Source: Chaenocephalus aceratus (lineage: Eukaryota; Chordata; Actinopteri; Perciformes; Channichthyidae). Taken from it: a DNA stretch of 64,000 nucleotides. Under the pieces are notes generated by a model. That model ran no database searches. It saw only the letters and a program-made list of their open reading frames with translations, and was not told the origin of the DNA. Shown here piece after piece: positions 46,728 through 59,251 of the stretch; position 1 is the first letter of the stretch, and the number at the start of each line of letters is the position of its first letter. The stretch covers positions 29,067,054 to 29,131,053 of the forward strand of contig CM043788.1 in NCBI GenBank assembly GCA_023974075.1. The letters are read 5' to 3'. A program made the position numbers and the translations under genes.

Positions 46728-47456
46728 CCCTGTGCACACTCCTGCAGACTATCCTATACTCTGTGAGACCTGTGCCTTTGAAGCTTCAAATAAATAACCA
46801 ACAAGACAACGCTGTTTGCTTTCACCAGTTTATTATTGATTACTCTCATTGTCTTTGCAGTATTGACGAGTCTAAAATATCCACAACACTTTTTTCACCT
46901 AGTTAATATTTTTTTGTTATTATTCATGCATATTTTACTAATCACTCCCCCCTCAAATGGAAATGTGTGTTTACATAAATGGTGACCAAACCGTTTGAGA
47001 CCCACAGAGAACTTAGACTAAGTTAACTATCTAAACACTCAGAGTCCTTTACCTGACCTGAGCTGTAGTTATCAGTCTCTCAGTCTGACAGGAGAGGACT
47101 CTCCTCCACCTTGTTGACAGCTCATTATATATCCGTTAGCGCAACTAGATAGCACCAGATGCTAACAACAACAATACACGTAACCGGTGCGTGCGCTTTC
47201 TCTCTCGCCACACACACACACCCTCCCGAGCTTGAATGACACACAGAGACCAATCGAGCGCATTAGTGTATGATCTGTATGCAAGTGGCCATGTCGGCAG
47301 GCTACATCATGTAGACAGCCAGTCACCCTCTGTGAGGCAGAGTCAGACCCACATTTGCGCAGCGTTGCGTTCACAATACATACATACAAAAATCCTCAGG
47401 CCAGCAGGCCAGGCCATCGGGAAACCTCCCGGTCCTCCCGATGGCCAGTCCGGGCC

Positions 47457-47900
47457 TGGGGCCTCATTTATAACGCTGTGCGTAGGATTCACGTGGGAAG
47501 GTTGCTTCCGTAGTAGAAATCCAAAAAATAGGTACAGAAATGTTCCGCCATTTTTCGATTCACCAAACACTACGTACCGGCGAGGAAAGTACGGACAACA
47601 CTTCCTATGCCGGTTTCCCTTTATAAATCACAATCGACTCGAAATGCGGTGCAGCTTTTGCGGGCTTCACGTAACGCCCATATTTGCCTATAAATAGTCA
47701 AAGAAACGCCCATTCATTCATTCATTTTGACTGACTGCATGAAGAAGATCGCAGGAAATGACGACAGAACAGCTAAAAAAGACATCTCACACCGTGTCAG
47801 ATTTTGGTTATTTTGGGGAGGTTGAGATAAATCATATTGTTTGGTGGATGCAGTTTGAACCAGAGTAGCAGCATGGAGGTCGGATCGTCACCAAAATAAA
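47457..47900. mobile_element. Probable Harbinger-like repeat fragment
   Basis: Begins gcctcatttataacgctgtg, a frequent start of fish Harbinger-type repeats. No transposase or inverted end found. Low certainty. Confidence 0.3.
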
Positions 47901-49953
47901 TAAGTGGTCCGAAAAAGGTTAATGACAAAAAAAATACACATAACCTTCCTCAGGCAGTGTGTTTGTACCGGGGACAGGAGACCCCCCCTTGATGAGAAAC
48001 TGTAAGAAATGATCGGGGAATCCCTCCGGAGTGGAGTCATGACGACTGGATCTGAATTAGGCCTATGTTTTCGTATTTGGTGGTTTGTGTCCCAGCTGTC
48101 GATCAGCTGTTCGCAGCTTCTCCACTGCAGCAACTCTATATCCACCAGTTAAAGGAAATACAACTAATGTGTTGTGTTATATTAGCTGTACAATTTACCA
48201 CATATGGTGTTCTTAGTTTCCATACCTCCTGTGTTTTATGAGCGACTTATCAAGTCTTAGCAAACGGCCTAAAACATGATTAAACATGGTAGTATATAAA
48301 ACCATGCTCGTACAACTTTACATTGCATGAACCACGATGATTAAATAAATGGATTTCCAAAAATATAGCTAAGAAAAACTCAGCCATGCATGAAATAACA
48401 TTGTAAGTCAATACGGGTCATTTTTTACCCATGTTGTCCCTTAGAAGGGGTATGCATAGCTTGTGTATTAAAGGGTTAAGATAGACACAGCTTTTCACTG
48501 CTCTGTTGGATCAAATAGAATGACCTCGATGATCTTAACGCCATGAAAATGTGTTACTCAATAGTCACAGGCTTCGATTTGTGTACTCAGTGTATCAATT
48601 GATGGTAAAATGCACTTTACTCCTCTGAGGCTTATTCTTTGAGGCCATGTATCTGATTTTGGAAACAGACCATCTTAATTTGTATTAGAGATACTGTGTG
48701 ACAATCATATTCTAACAGATCTCCTCACAATTAAATCTGCTAGTCAGATGTTTGCATTGATTGATGCATATAAACCAAAGTCCCATCATTGTGTAATGCT
48801 TACATTCAACTTAATTTTGTCAAGTATTTTTTTATTTGATCCTGAAATATTTATGTAAAGAAAATAGTAAACCCTTTTCATAAAATGTCCCAAATATCAG
48901 TTGCTCTGTAGGCATTTATGAAACTAAGGGCCCTATAAATGAGGTGTTACCTTAAATAATTCCCATCAAATAATTGTGACTCAAGAAAGCATGAATGTTT
49001 TCATCCTTATTTAAGTAACATTTGCAAAAAACACAGTATAAAAATACATTGACAAAAGTTTTGCTTACAAAATACATTCATGTGCAATCTAAGTAGATTA
49101 AATATCAAGTGACCTGGAAAGAGAACAGATTGACTTTATGGAGGTCAAGATACAAACTTGATAAAATATACTAAAAACGAATAGCTACATGTTTCTCAAT
49201 CATGAGGGTATACAGCATCTTCATGATTCGTGTAAGGTCTGTTGGTGTCGCAGCTTGTCATGGCACGATGGCTGTAGTTCAGGTTTCTGATATCATCAGA
49301 TAGTCATTTATTCCATCCACACAGTCACAGCCATAAAGATCAACATCTGTGTGTACTTTCTTAATGTCCACAAGCTGAACAGTGAGCCCTCAGTGTGCTT
49401 GTTTGTTTCAAGTTATTCCTTGTAAATCCTCAGAGGTGTAAAAAGGATGTGGAAGCAGCTCCTCGTACATGTTTAATAGCTCTGATCAAGCAGTATCTAA
49501 CTTTGGAAAACAAGAAGACAACTGAAATGTAACTAACTAAAACTAGTTAGTGCAAGTTAGTAGTCATGTTTCAATACAGGTTTTAAATAGTCCTTTTGAA
49601 GTAAATACAGACAGCTCTGTAATAGCGACCGTTGCATGGACTGTATCTTAAAGAGTTGTTTGCATATTTGTTTATGTTCTACCCTGCCTGTTTGTTACTA
49701 CATGCACCTGGATTTGGTTTTTCTCTTGAATACATGCTCATTTGAATGTACACTTTGTGATCAGGATGTATGAGGTTATTTGTACACATACGGCATTGCA
49801 TATGTCTACCCCTGCAATCTGACCTGAATGCATATAGTCGTTGTGTGCGCATGTTCTCATGTATCAATGTTTAGTGCATTAAGTGTCTGATTGCTGCATG
49901 CATACATCGTATTTGTGACCTTTTTGTTGTGTCGATGCAATGTGTTTATGGGG
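47900..49953. other. AT-rich DNA, probably 3' flank/UTR of copy B
   Basis: No gene recognised. It lies immediately downstream of the copy B stop; a minus-strand AATAAA occurs at 49312-49307, a possible polyadenylation signal. Low-complexity AT-rich sequence elsewhere. Confidence 0.35.
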
Positions 49954-52900
49954 TCATCTGAGTAACCAAAGGAGGGTAAGCAGGCCAAACAAGAGGCTAG
50001 AGGTTGTGTTTACGCAGCTGCTTGAGGTGTGGCTGTGGGGATGAGGGGGGCAGTCTGTGTAGGGCTCTAAGCAGGCAGCGTAGGCCATGACATGCGCCAC
50101 GTAGTTCTGCTCTTTCACCCCATGGAACAGGTGAGCCATTGGGCCTTTGGCATAGATGGCCACATCCTCCCCGCCGTGCGTCTCAGAATCCAACGGGACG
50201 GCAGCCTGCTGCATGTACTCCTCATCATCTGGAGAGAAGTTCGTAACAAAGCACTGTTTCAAGCAACTCTCTGCTTGGATCATCAACTGTTAATACAACA
50301 CAGATGCTTTTATGTCACCACAAATATGATGTCAGAGAATGTTATGTCACTGTTAGCTTTTAAGCACTGGATTCCCTTTGTTTGTCATTCAAATACCACC
50401 CACAGGGCACCTTGGAATAGTTTTAAGATTGCATTCACCTTTGGCTGTTTCCCATAACTTGTGTGTCTTCAAATCTTCTGTAATTTACCTAATTACATTT
50501 AATTACAACATTTTAAAAACCAAGTACGTTGTTTAAGTTATTTACTTAAATGACAGCATTTACTGCCTGATCTTTCTAAAGTGTACAGACAGATTCCAGA
50601 ACTTTTTTTTATGCAAACAAAGTGTAATCATTGGTGTGCTCTAGATGAAAGGTCATTTTGCAGTTCTGTGAATTTCTCATTGCCAAAACTATGTTGGAAA
50701 ACCTTAATGTATTGTCTAACCACATCAACTTTAAAAAAAAAAATTGCAATAGTGTTTTGGCCTTATGGTTTTAATCAGAATATAAATGCTGTCTTTTACA
50801 TTGCTTCATTTTTCTCCAGATGGATACTTAAAGTTTTAGAAATGAATGTCTCACTTGTAATTGCATGTTTACTTAGGGTGCCAGATGGGTTGAGTGTGCA
50901 CTTTTGAGACACAGATATTAAACTGTCCATTCAAAAATACAAAGTTGTGGATTTTAAAAGGTAAATCATTCCTGTAAGTATTTCCACCTTCAATGCACAC
51001 TCATGCAATGATTAAAGTGAATGGTGCAGAACAAGTGGAGGAGGAACTGGATCATTGCTGTCCAGTGTTCCACAAAGAAATACAAATAGCTATTTTTAAG
51101 CACAGTTACATGTACTGTAAACAATGAGGCCTGTTGAGAGAACGGATGAGAAGACATTACAGTCACTATCATAAATATTATATCCATCTTCCCATTCCAG
51201 AGAAAAACATGGGCATGAGTCAGCCGTAACCACATGAGTTCACGCTGTCTCTACACGTCAGCACAGACACATCTGAAAGACATTAGTTTGTACCATAGGT
51301 TTGTACTTACGGTAATCCACCATTGTGATGTTCCCTCTGGTTCCATTTATATGAACATAACCAGGGCCGTTGGCATACAGTATGCTGGTGAAAGGCATTT
51401 TGTCATCGGCTCTCTTTGGTGCCAGGCCTGAAAGACAAAGGGTCAATAAAAAAACATCATTCACATTTTCTTTTCACTGAGAGGCAAAACAAGCACTCAA
51501 AATGTATTTCGTGAGACAATTGTACAATTGAATGCTTTGAACTTGTTGTGTGAACAGTCTTGAATCTTTAATATAAAACCTCATTCATGAATGTCTAAAC
51601 AATTATTTTAGGCCTATTTTCCACATATGGTATTTATTCTCAAATCCACTTTGTTACTCTTTTTTTTTTCTCTACACTTTTTATGTGCCCTCGTATATAA
51701 ACTTAATGATCTGGACTGCAGTCACTTCTTTGTGCTTTGGACCATACCGAAGATGGGATTCCCTCGAGGTGTGTTTCCTCCAAAGGTGAAGACGTGGGAG
51801 TGGTCAGCAGTGACCACGGTGAGAGTATCAGATTCCCTGGTTAGATGTGCAGCGTGCTGAATGGCTCGGTCGAACATCACAGCTTCTGTTAGGGCCAGTT
51901 TGGCAATGCCGTCATGGTGGCCGTGATCAATTCTTCCTCGTAACAGAGCAACACAAAACGGATAAATAAGACCTGGCCCAAAACATCTGACGACACACCT
52001 ATAACAGACTTAGTCCACATTTCCTGTATGATTATGTTATATATAGCTTTTTCTTAACATTATTCAAAATGATTTGGATAAGTTGGAAGGATTTTAGATA
52101 TAGCACTCATCTTCCACAAACAGGAAGTATCCTTTGGGATTCTTGCTGAGGATTTGTATGGCTTTCTCCGTCATCTCCACGATGGAGGGGTCCCGTGTTC
52201 TGTTCCGAAAAACCTCGAATCGCATGTCCTTTGGCTCAAACAGACCTGGAACCCCCAAAAAGAACAAATCATAAATTAAATGTATTCATAAATCAATCAT
52301 AAATTACATGTATTACTTCTGTTTTTGGAGGGTTGATAGAGGAGGTGCTGATAAGACATTACAACATATTCAGAAAAGCTTTCCCATTGATTAGAAACAT
52401 ACTCTGATGATGCTAATAAGAAAAACAATAATATAAGAGTAAACCCTCTCCTAAAGAAACCCACTATCAACCCGTCTGATGTTATAAACTACAGGCCTGT
52501 CTCTCTCCTCCCGTTCCTGTCTAAAACACTTGAACGCGCTGTCTTTAAACAACTCTCCTGTTATCTCCATCAGAACAACCTTCTGGATCCGCACCAGTCT
52601 GGTTTCAAGGCAGGTCACTCCACAGAAACTGCTCTCATTGCTGTCACTGAGGAACTGCACACTGCCAAAGCAGCATCCCTCTCCTCTGTCATCATCCTTT
52701 TGTCCCTGTCTGCTGCATTCGACACAGTGAACCATCAGATCCTCCTTCGCACTCTCCAAGAACTTGGAGTTTCAGGCTCTGCACTTTCCCTCCTCACCTC
52801 ATACCTCAAAGACCGTACCTATAGGGTAACTTGGAGAGGGTCCGAGTCCGACCCTTGTCAATTAACTACAGGGGTCCCTCAGGGCTCTGTTCTTGGTCCC

Positions 52901-55900
52901 CTCCTCTTCTCCCTGTACACAAACTCGCTCGGATCAGTCATTAGCCCGCATGGTTTTTCATACCACTGCTACGCTTACGACACCCAATTAATTCTGTCCT
53001 TTCCCCGCTCAGAGACCCAGGTCGTCGCACGCATCTCTGCTTGTCTAGCTGACATCTCTCAGTGGATGTCTGCTCATCACCTCAAGCTCAACCTTGACAA
53101 GACTGAACTGCTTTTCCTTCCGGGAAAGATGGTCCCACTCTTGACCTGACAATCAATATCGGCACCTCTGTTGTTTCTCCGACTCAGACTGCAAGGAATC
53201 TGGGTGTGATCCTAGATAACAACCTGTCCTTCACTGCAAACATAGCTGCTACAACCCGCTGCTGCAGATACACGCTTTACAACATCAGGAAGATATGTCC
53301 TCAGCTGACCCAGAAAGCCACGCAGGTTCTGGTCCAGGCTCTCGTCATCTCACGCCTAGACTACTGCAACTCCCTCCTGGCTGGTCTACCTGCATGTGCC
53401 ATCCGACCTCTGCAGCTCATCCAGAATGCAGCGGCTCGTCTGGTCTTCAACCTTCCTAAATTTTCCCACACCACTCTGCTCCTCCACTCCCTCCACTGGC
53501 TTCCAGTAACTGCTAGAATCCACTTCAAGACACTGGTACTTGCATACCATGCTGCGAATGGACCTGGCCCTTCCTACATCCAGGACATGGTTAGACTGTA
53601 CACCCCAGCGCGTGCACTCCGCTCTGCATCAGCCAAACAGCTCGCTGCACCCGCACTGCGAGGGGGACCCAAGTTCCCATCAGCAAAAACACGTGGATTT
53701 GCTATCCTGGCTCCAAAATGGTGGAATGAGCTCCCCATTGACATCAGGACAGCAGAAAGCCTGCACATCTTCCGGCGCAGACTGAAAACTCATCTCTTTC
53801 GACTCCACTTCGAGCGATAGAATTACTAACAAAGAACTGCTAACAGAGCACTTATATACGAATAAAGGACTGGCTTATCTATAGCCAGTTGAGTAGCACT
53901 TGAAATGTTTGGCTCTATGAAACCTGATGTACTTATTTGATTCTGTTTTCTTCAAGGTTGTGTCTTCCGTCGAATGTACTTATTGTAAGTCGCTTTGGAT
54001 AAAAGCGTCAGCTAAATGCAATGTAATAATAATAATCTATTGCTGCCATTAAGGAAGTATGTAGAAGCACATTTGTATCCTGTAAAGATTACAGGCAATA
54101 AACGTGTTTCTGTAACACATACATGAAAGCAATATAACTGGCAAGACATACTGTCATGCGCATCACTACAACAAAAAACGCCCTTTCGTTAAGTATCACT
54201 GTAGTTAGAGGTGACCTGCTAACTGTAAATGTTTACTGCAGTCATAACTACATCATACGGCTGTAAAGATGCAGAAGTGATTAACAGTAATTGAAATCCT
54301 CTTGTTTCTGAGCCACTGAGAAGGTTTCGTGAACTCAGATAAGACGTTTATCTGTTAACGCCTGAGAAGTACGTTATGGGTCAGAATGTGTATGTTGTGT
54401 GTGCATTGTTGTGTATTATGTTTTTTCTTTCCTGTCAGTGTTGACGGATAAACAGTACTTACCCATTAGCCTGTCAGTAGTTTTAACATTAATCTCATCA
54501 AACTCCTTCCTGTGCCATACATAGTGTGACTTCTTTTTCTGAAAAACAAATCAGAGACACTTTAAACCCTTGACTCATATGTTAAGATATGTGGAAATAT
54601 CCCAAATAAATGTTTAATAACCTACTGGTTTAGCCTTTAGCCACACATCAATGAGGTTCCTTTTGTCTTTGCGGTCCCCCTTTCGAGAGTTGGAGGTAGG
54701 GTACTCGGGGTCTGCAGTGCCTTTTGGTGTCATATACATCCTGCCTCCCCCAAGAATTACCTTTAATGGATTGTCAGAATGGGATCATTATACTTTTTTT
54801 TTTTGCATATGATGTTCATTGTAAAGAATAATCCTGCCATAACAATAGAGCACACTGGATAAACAGCATTGCTGATTTTCTAGATTTAACTTCATTCACC
54901 TAACTTTTGAAAACCTAGTTATGGGTCCGGAGGATTAAGATGATAAGGGTATATTTATTAAAGGTCACCTATTATGTAAAATCAATTTGTTCATGTCTTT
55001 TACACATAAATATGTGTTCCCTCTGTGTAAAGAGATTCTGAAAGTTTCAGGAAAAAAGACCCCCTCTCTTTCTCCATTTATATAAAAACCTGTCTGAAAG
55101 TGAGCTGATCAGATTTTGGCCACTTTATGATGTCATAAACATTCTATAACCAATGACCCCCCCCCCCTCTTGAAAAAGGGCTGAAACAGAGGGGATTATG
55201 GGATGCTACAATGCATGATCTGTTTAGTATTTGGAGCCAAACACTTCAGAGACATGTTTTGTATATATCTGAGACCTATGATATATTGATGAAAAACAGT
55301 ATAATAGGGGACCTTTAAGCTGTTTAAATCACAATTGTGCTTACATACATCAATATCAACATTGGTGACGAGTTGGGTGGCAATGTCGACGCACCCCTGT
55401 TGGCGAGCGCCTGAAGGAAGATCTGCGTCACTGTACCAACTTCGGCTGACAGAGTGGGCATAAGCTGCTGCCGGGGAGGCATGCTGGACGCGTGTGGTGG
55501 TCACTACACCAACTGATTTACCTGGACAATGCAGAAACACACAGAATAAACAACTTACAAATGACATTTAGAGCATTGGTAAGTCATTTAACATTTTCTT
55601 GGACATAGAGCTGCTCTAGAGGAAGAAAAATTGGCACTGGCTCAGTTCATATTAAGTAACCACAGTGACGCAATCCTTCCTGACAGTTGGAAGTAATCAA
55701 GTGCAGGTTCCAGTTAACAATAGGAGTAATTGCTCCTTAGAAAAGCGTTTAACTACAGAATGAATGAGTGAAAACATGAAATCACTGCTTTTTACATTGT
55801 GAATGCCCAATAGCCCTCTAGTATTAGTTGAAGGTTGTACTTTTGTAGGATGTGATATTATTACAAAATGCTGTTTTGTCTTCCACTAAAATGCCAAGAT

Positions 55901-56801
55901 TTGAGGACTTTATGTGCCAAAATAGCTCAGTTGGGAGGTGTTAGACTGGAGATCAAAAGGTCCCTGGTTCAATCCCTGGTTTCGGCAGCAACGAGCTACA
56001 TTTTCTGGACCACTTGCTTTGATTGTTAGAGCTGCTGAATCATAGCAGTCTAATATGGTGATTTTCTTTGTTGTACATTATGTTTTGTGATTGATGGTCT
56101 TATTAGTAATAATTTAATTAAGATCCCAGTTAACTTGCCCTTTAAATTTGACTTTTTTTCTGGCTCATATCATCATTAAAGTCCTAGAAACCTTGAAGCG
56201 TTGTCGGGTTAAGATGTATTGCTTTATGGGAAGTTCTTTTGAATACATTTATCTTTTTGCTAGAAAGAATGGGTATACATTTTCTAATAATGGAAATGAA
56301 ATAATCCTCAAACATGAATGATAAACAAGTTTTGATACATATAAAGTTGTGCATGTATAATATACCGTGTGTATATGATATACATGACTATAAACCCAAT
56401 TATAAAGGTCAATGTGATCTCTTTATTAGACTATTCAGAACATTGAGGTGATGCTAGTAGTAAGCAATGAGTAACAGGCTTATCAGTTGATTGATTTATT
56501 CCTCTTATTTTGTTTTATGGCAGATATGATCAAGGCATTTCTTGAGATAGGAATGTAATTAAAACCTCTGGCCTTTTCCAATACAAAAACACACATTATA
56601 ATGAGCCAAGACAATTAGACCTTTACCTTGTGCTTTAGCACGCCGTAGCACTGAGTAGACTTCATTCCCGAAGGTGGTATTACACTCGTAGGCCACTGCG
56701 TTAGCGCTGAGCCCCACTGTTTTAGCGTTGGCTTTTACTCCACAGTGATAGGCTGTTGCCGTGCTAGCGCTGTCTGCTACCTGCTTATCCACACTGTAGG
56801 T
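49954..56801 (-). CDS. alpi: Alkaline phosphatase, intestinal type (copy B), exons 4-11
   Basis: Exons on the minus strand: 56801-56627, 55521-55349, 54760-54626, 54538-54463, 52245-52111, 51939-51748, 51427-51311 and 50228-49954. They sum to 1278 nt, 425 residues plus stop. Contains the nucleophile in [70 protein letters not shown]+[40 protein letters not shown] and a hydrophobic C-terminus ([15 protein letters not shown]) fitting a GPI signal. Exons 1-3 (signal peptide and the GDGMG aspartate) were not found down to 64000; they lie beyond the window or are lost. Tandem paralogue of copy A, same strand; exon 6 is 9 nt and exon 7 is 6 nt longer. Intron 8 is AT-AC by the spacing-preserving reading. 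Confidence 0.88.
52437..54034 (+). mobile_element. L2-like LINE, 5' truncated, in intron 7 of copy B
   Basis: Encodes most of the reverse transcriptase and ends with the fish LINE tail gtaagtcgctttggataaaa followed by (AAT)n. Inserted antisense to the host gene. Confidence 0.85.
52450..53820 (+). pseudogene. L2-like reverse transcriptase, inactivated
   Basis: Order: [88 protein letters not shown] and [14 protein letters not shown]. After a frameshift near 53145 it continues [24 protein letters not shown] and [20 protein letters not shown]. The catalytic Y-A-D-D box reads YAYD, and the first aspartate box (DLSAAFD in relatives) reads LSLSAAFD, so it is dead even aside from the frameshift and stop. 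Confidence 0.85.
54962..55314. mobile_element. TTAA-flanked MITE (piggyBac-like), copy 2
   Basis: Ends AGGTCACCTATTAT and ATAATAGGGGACCT, flanked by TTAA at 54958-54961 and 55315-55318. Intron 5 of copy B; same family as 28178-28683. Confidence 0.85.
55916..55987 (+). tRNA. tRNA-Phe-like pseudogene
   Basis: Reads gccaaaatagctcagttggg through gactggagatc, ggttcaatccc and tttcggca. It follows tRNA-Phe over most of its length, but position 4 of the acceptor stem is A (mismatch with C), the D-arm is one base short, one T-stem pair is broken, and the anticodon GAA has become GGA. Lies in intron 4 of copy B, plus strand. Probably a retroposed pseudogene. Confidence 0.7.
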
Positions 56802-57127
56802 CTGTGAAGTAGAAGCATAATTAACATTAAAGGACAGAAATAAACATACTCTGTGTATAAGTAACACTAAATACTTACACTCACTGAGGGTCAGTTACAT
56901 TACAACAATTGAGTGATTATACTTGGCCATGAAAATGATTCAAACTTTAATTTCACTTTAAATTTCACCACAATGTCTGCAATTTTGGTTTAAGTGTTGT
57001 TCTTAGCTAAATCCCTTAAAACCCTTTTCACACAAAGGTTTTAAGACTTATGTCCAAGCGGGATGGTATAGGGCTAGATGCAACATGTCAAGAGAACAAA
57101 GCAATGCAAAAATTGGACACTCTAAGC

Positions 57128-58968
57128 CAGTGGTTCTCAAACTTTTTCCGTCAGGCCCCCCTTTGGAGAAAAAAAAAGTCGGGCCCCCCCAACACAAATA
57201 GTCACGTAATGGGCCAAGTTAACATTTATTAAAATACATCAATATGAACGTGAGCATTCCTTTCAAAAAAAAACAAAACACTAGAACAGTGATAATAAAA
57301 CAATGCTCCATAAGTCTGGGTGCTCAAAAAAAAATACATAATACAATTGTGCAATCCCTTTGCTAGAACAATAAGTTATAATACTTTGCCACTTTGCAAT
57401 CTGTGCAAAAACATTAAAAGAAAGAAAATGCTGATATTTGGCAAATAAGTGTGTCTTATCACAGCATTAGTGGCTGCAATGAGCCTGTTTTGCACAGCAC
57501 ATTTCTTCAAAACGGGGTTGCAGGCTCAGTGGTGGCGCCAGAGATTTTCTTTTGGGGGTGCTGTAGGGTAGCTTGACGTTTCATAGAGGGGGCTCAAACA
57601 TTTAGGGTTTCCCATTAATGTACCGGTCGCTACAGTTGAATTTTGTACTGCAACATTCCCCACGCACATACACAGTACCCGCGACTGTTACAATGAAGGC
57701 TCGATAATGAGCTCACGTCATATAGGTGTAAGAAGGGGTAAAGTGCTATTTTTATAAGTGGGGAGTGGACCTAACATCCTCCAGGGGGGTCCAGGGGCAT
57801 GCTCCCCCGGGAAGTTTTTTTTTTTATATATATATATTGAAGTTTAAGGTGGGGTAGGTAATTTTGGAGAAACCAGCTCGAGTGCGCTAGAATTTGAAAA
57901 TACACAACCGGAAAAAATCTGCCACTGCCTTACAGAGCCCCTCCTCCAACACACACAAATGCACACATGACCAATGAGGGCACGAGATAAGTTTGTGCAC
58001 AGATGGAAGGCTAAAATGATTGGTCGTGCTTTTTACAGCGCTACGGCTTCCACAGATGACATTTTTTCATGGATTTTTTGTCAAAGCACTTAAGATATTC
58101 ATTGCTATCGGGATGTTAAGAGCATTCCATGGAATATAGCAAAAAGTGTATCTTGAGCCGGTTTCTCAAACTTACCTACCCCATCTTTAAAAGCATCAAT
58201 CTGGTGCACTTTGAGAGCAAAATGAAGAGATCTATGGATATATCACTCAACACCCAAATGAAACAGAACTGTAAACAGATTTTCTTTTTCTTTATGGATA
58301 TTTTACAAATCACTCCCCTTTTAAACTGTATTCTTGTTTTACTGTCATAGTATTTCACAACTGTTTTTCATTTATTCTCTTATTTTTTTGTATACCTATA
58401 ATGATCATATACTACCACTGAGATAACTAATCTCAGTGGGTAATCTAAACACTGAGAGAGTCATTTACCTCACTGAGCTGAGGTTATCTGAGCCTCTCAG
58501 TCTGACAGGCGAGAGTTCTCCCTCCACCTTGTTGTTGAAAAAGCTCCTTATATCCGTTAGCGTAGCTAGCTAGCACCAGATGCTAACAATAACAATCTCC
58601 GGTACCGGTGCGCCCTCTCTCTCTCTCGCTCGCGCACGCACACACACAAAATGGCTCGTTCCACACACACACAGAGCCGAGCTTGAATGAAACACAGAGA
58701 CCCAGACGTACTTGTACTGTACTTTAGCATATTATTTTCGAATCATTCATTTTTCAAATTATGAATTTTACACGTAAAAATAAAAAAGACAAACATTTAT
58801 TGGGGGTGCTTAGGGGGTGACGCCGCCTATTGACCTTCCATCCTCAACATGTACATTACACACCTGTGTTTTTTGTCAAAAAATGTTTTCCTCCTGGTCT
58901 CTCGCGCCGCCCCTGTCATGCCTCTGCGCCCCCCAGGGGGGCCGCACCCCCCACTTTGAGAAACACTG
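57128..58968. mobile_element. hAT element with near-perfect 8-bp duplication
   Basis: Left end CAGTGGTTCTCAAACTTTTT, right end CACTTTGAGAAACACTG. Flanks ctctaagc (57120-57127) and ctcaaagc (58969-58976) differ at one base. It contains a nested repeat starting cagtggtggcgccagag near 57529 and segments shared with 33.4 kb and 47.0 kb. No transposase. Confidence 0.78.
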
Positions 58969-59251
58969 CTCAAAGCAAATAACCCACCCATCTTTACACT
59001 GGGGCAGGGGTCGGCAACCTTTTTGATATGAAGTGCCATTAAAAAATGTTTTTGTTATCAGCCTGCCAACGATCGAGAATTATCAAGGGGCCGGGGGGGT
59101 TGAGGAGCTTGACGCTCATGAACTATCAGCAGGAGTGCGGGGGGAGCCTCGCTGCGGGGAAGCAGTGTGTAGACCTGTCAGCGCAACTTACATGATGCCG
59201 AATTTAACAAACACATTTAAATAATTGGTTTAAACGGCATAATAATAAGGA

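Larger units (their letters stand above)
45148..47456. mobile_element. Right part of the hAT-like element split by the LTR element
   Basis: Continues beyond the GCAGC duplication and ends CCAGTCCGGGCCTG at 47456. The segment 46920-47250 (atatccgttagcgcaactag, caccagatgctaacaacaac, gagcttgaatgacacacaga) matches 58320-58710 of the hAT copy at 57.1 kb. It carries the nested hAT at 45431-46727. Confidence 0.55.
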
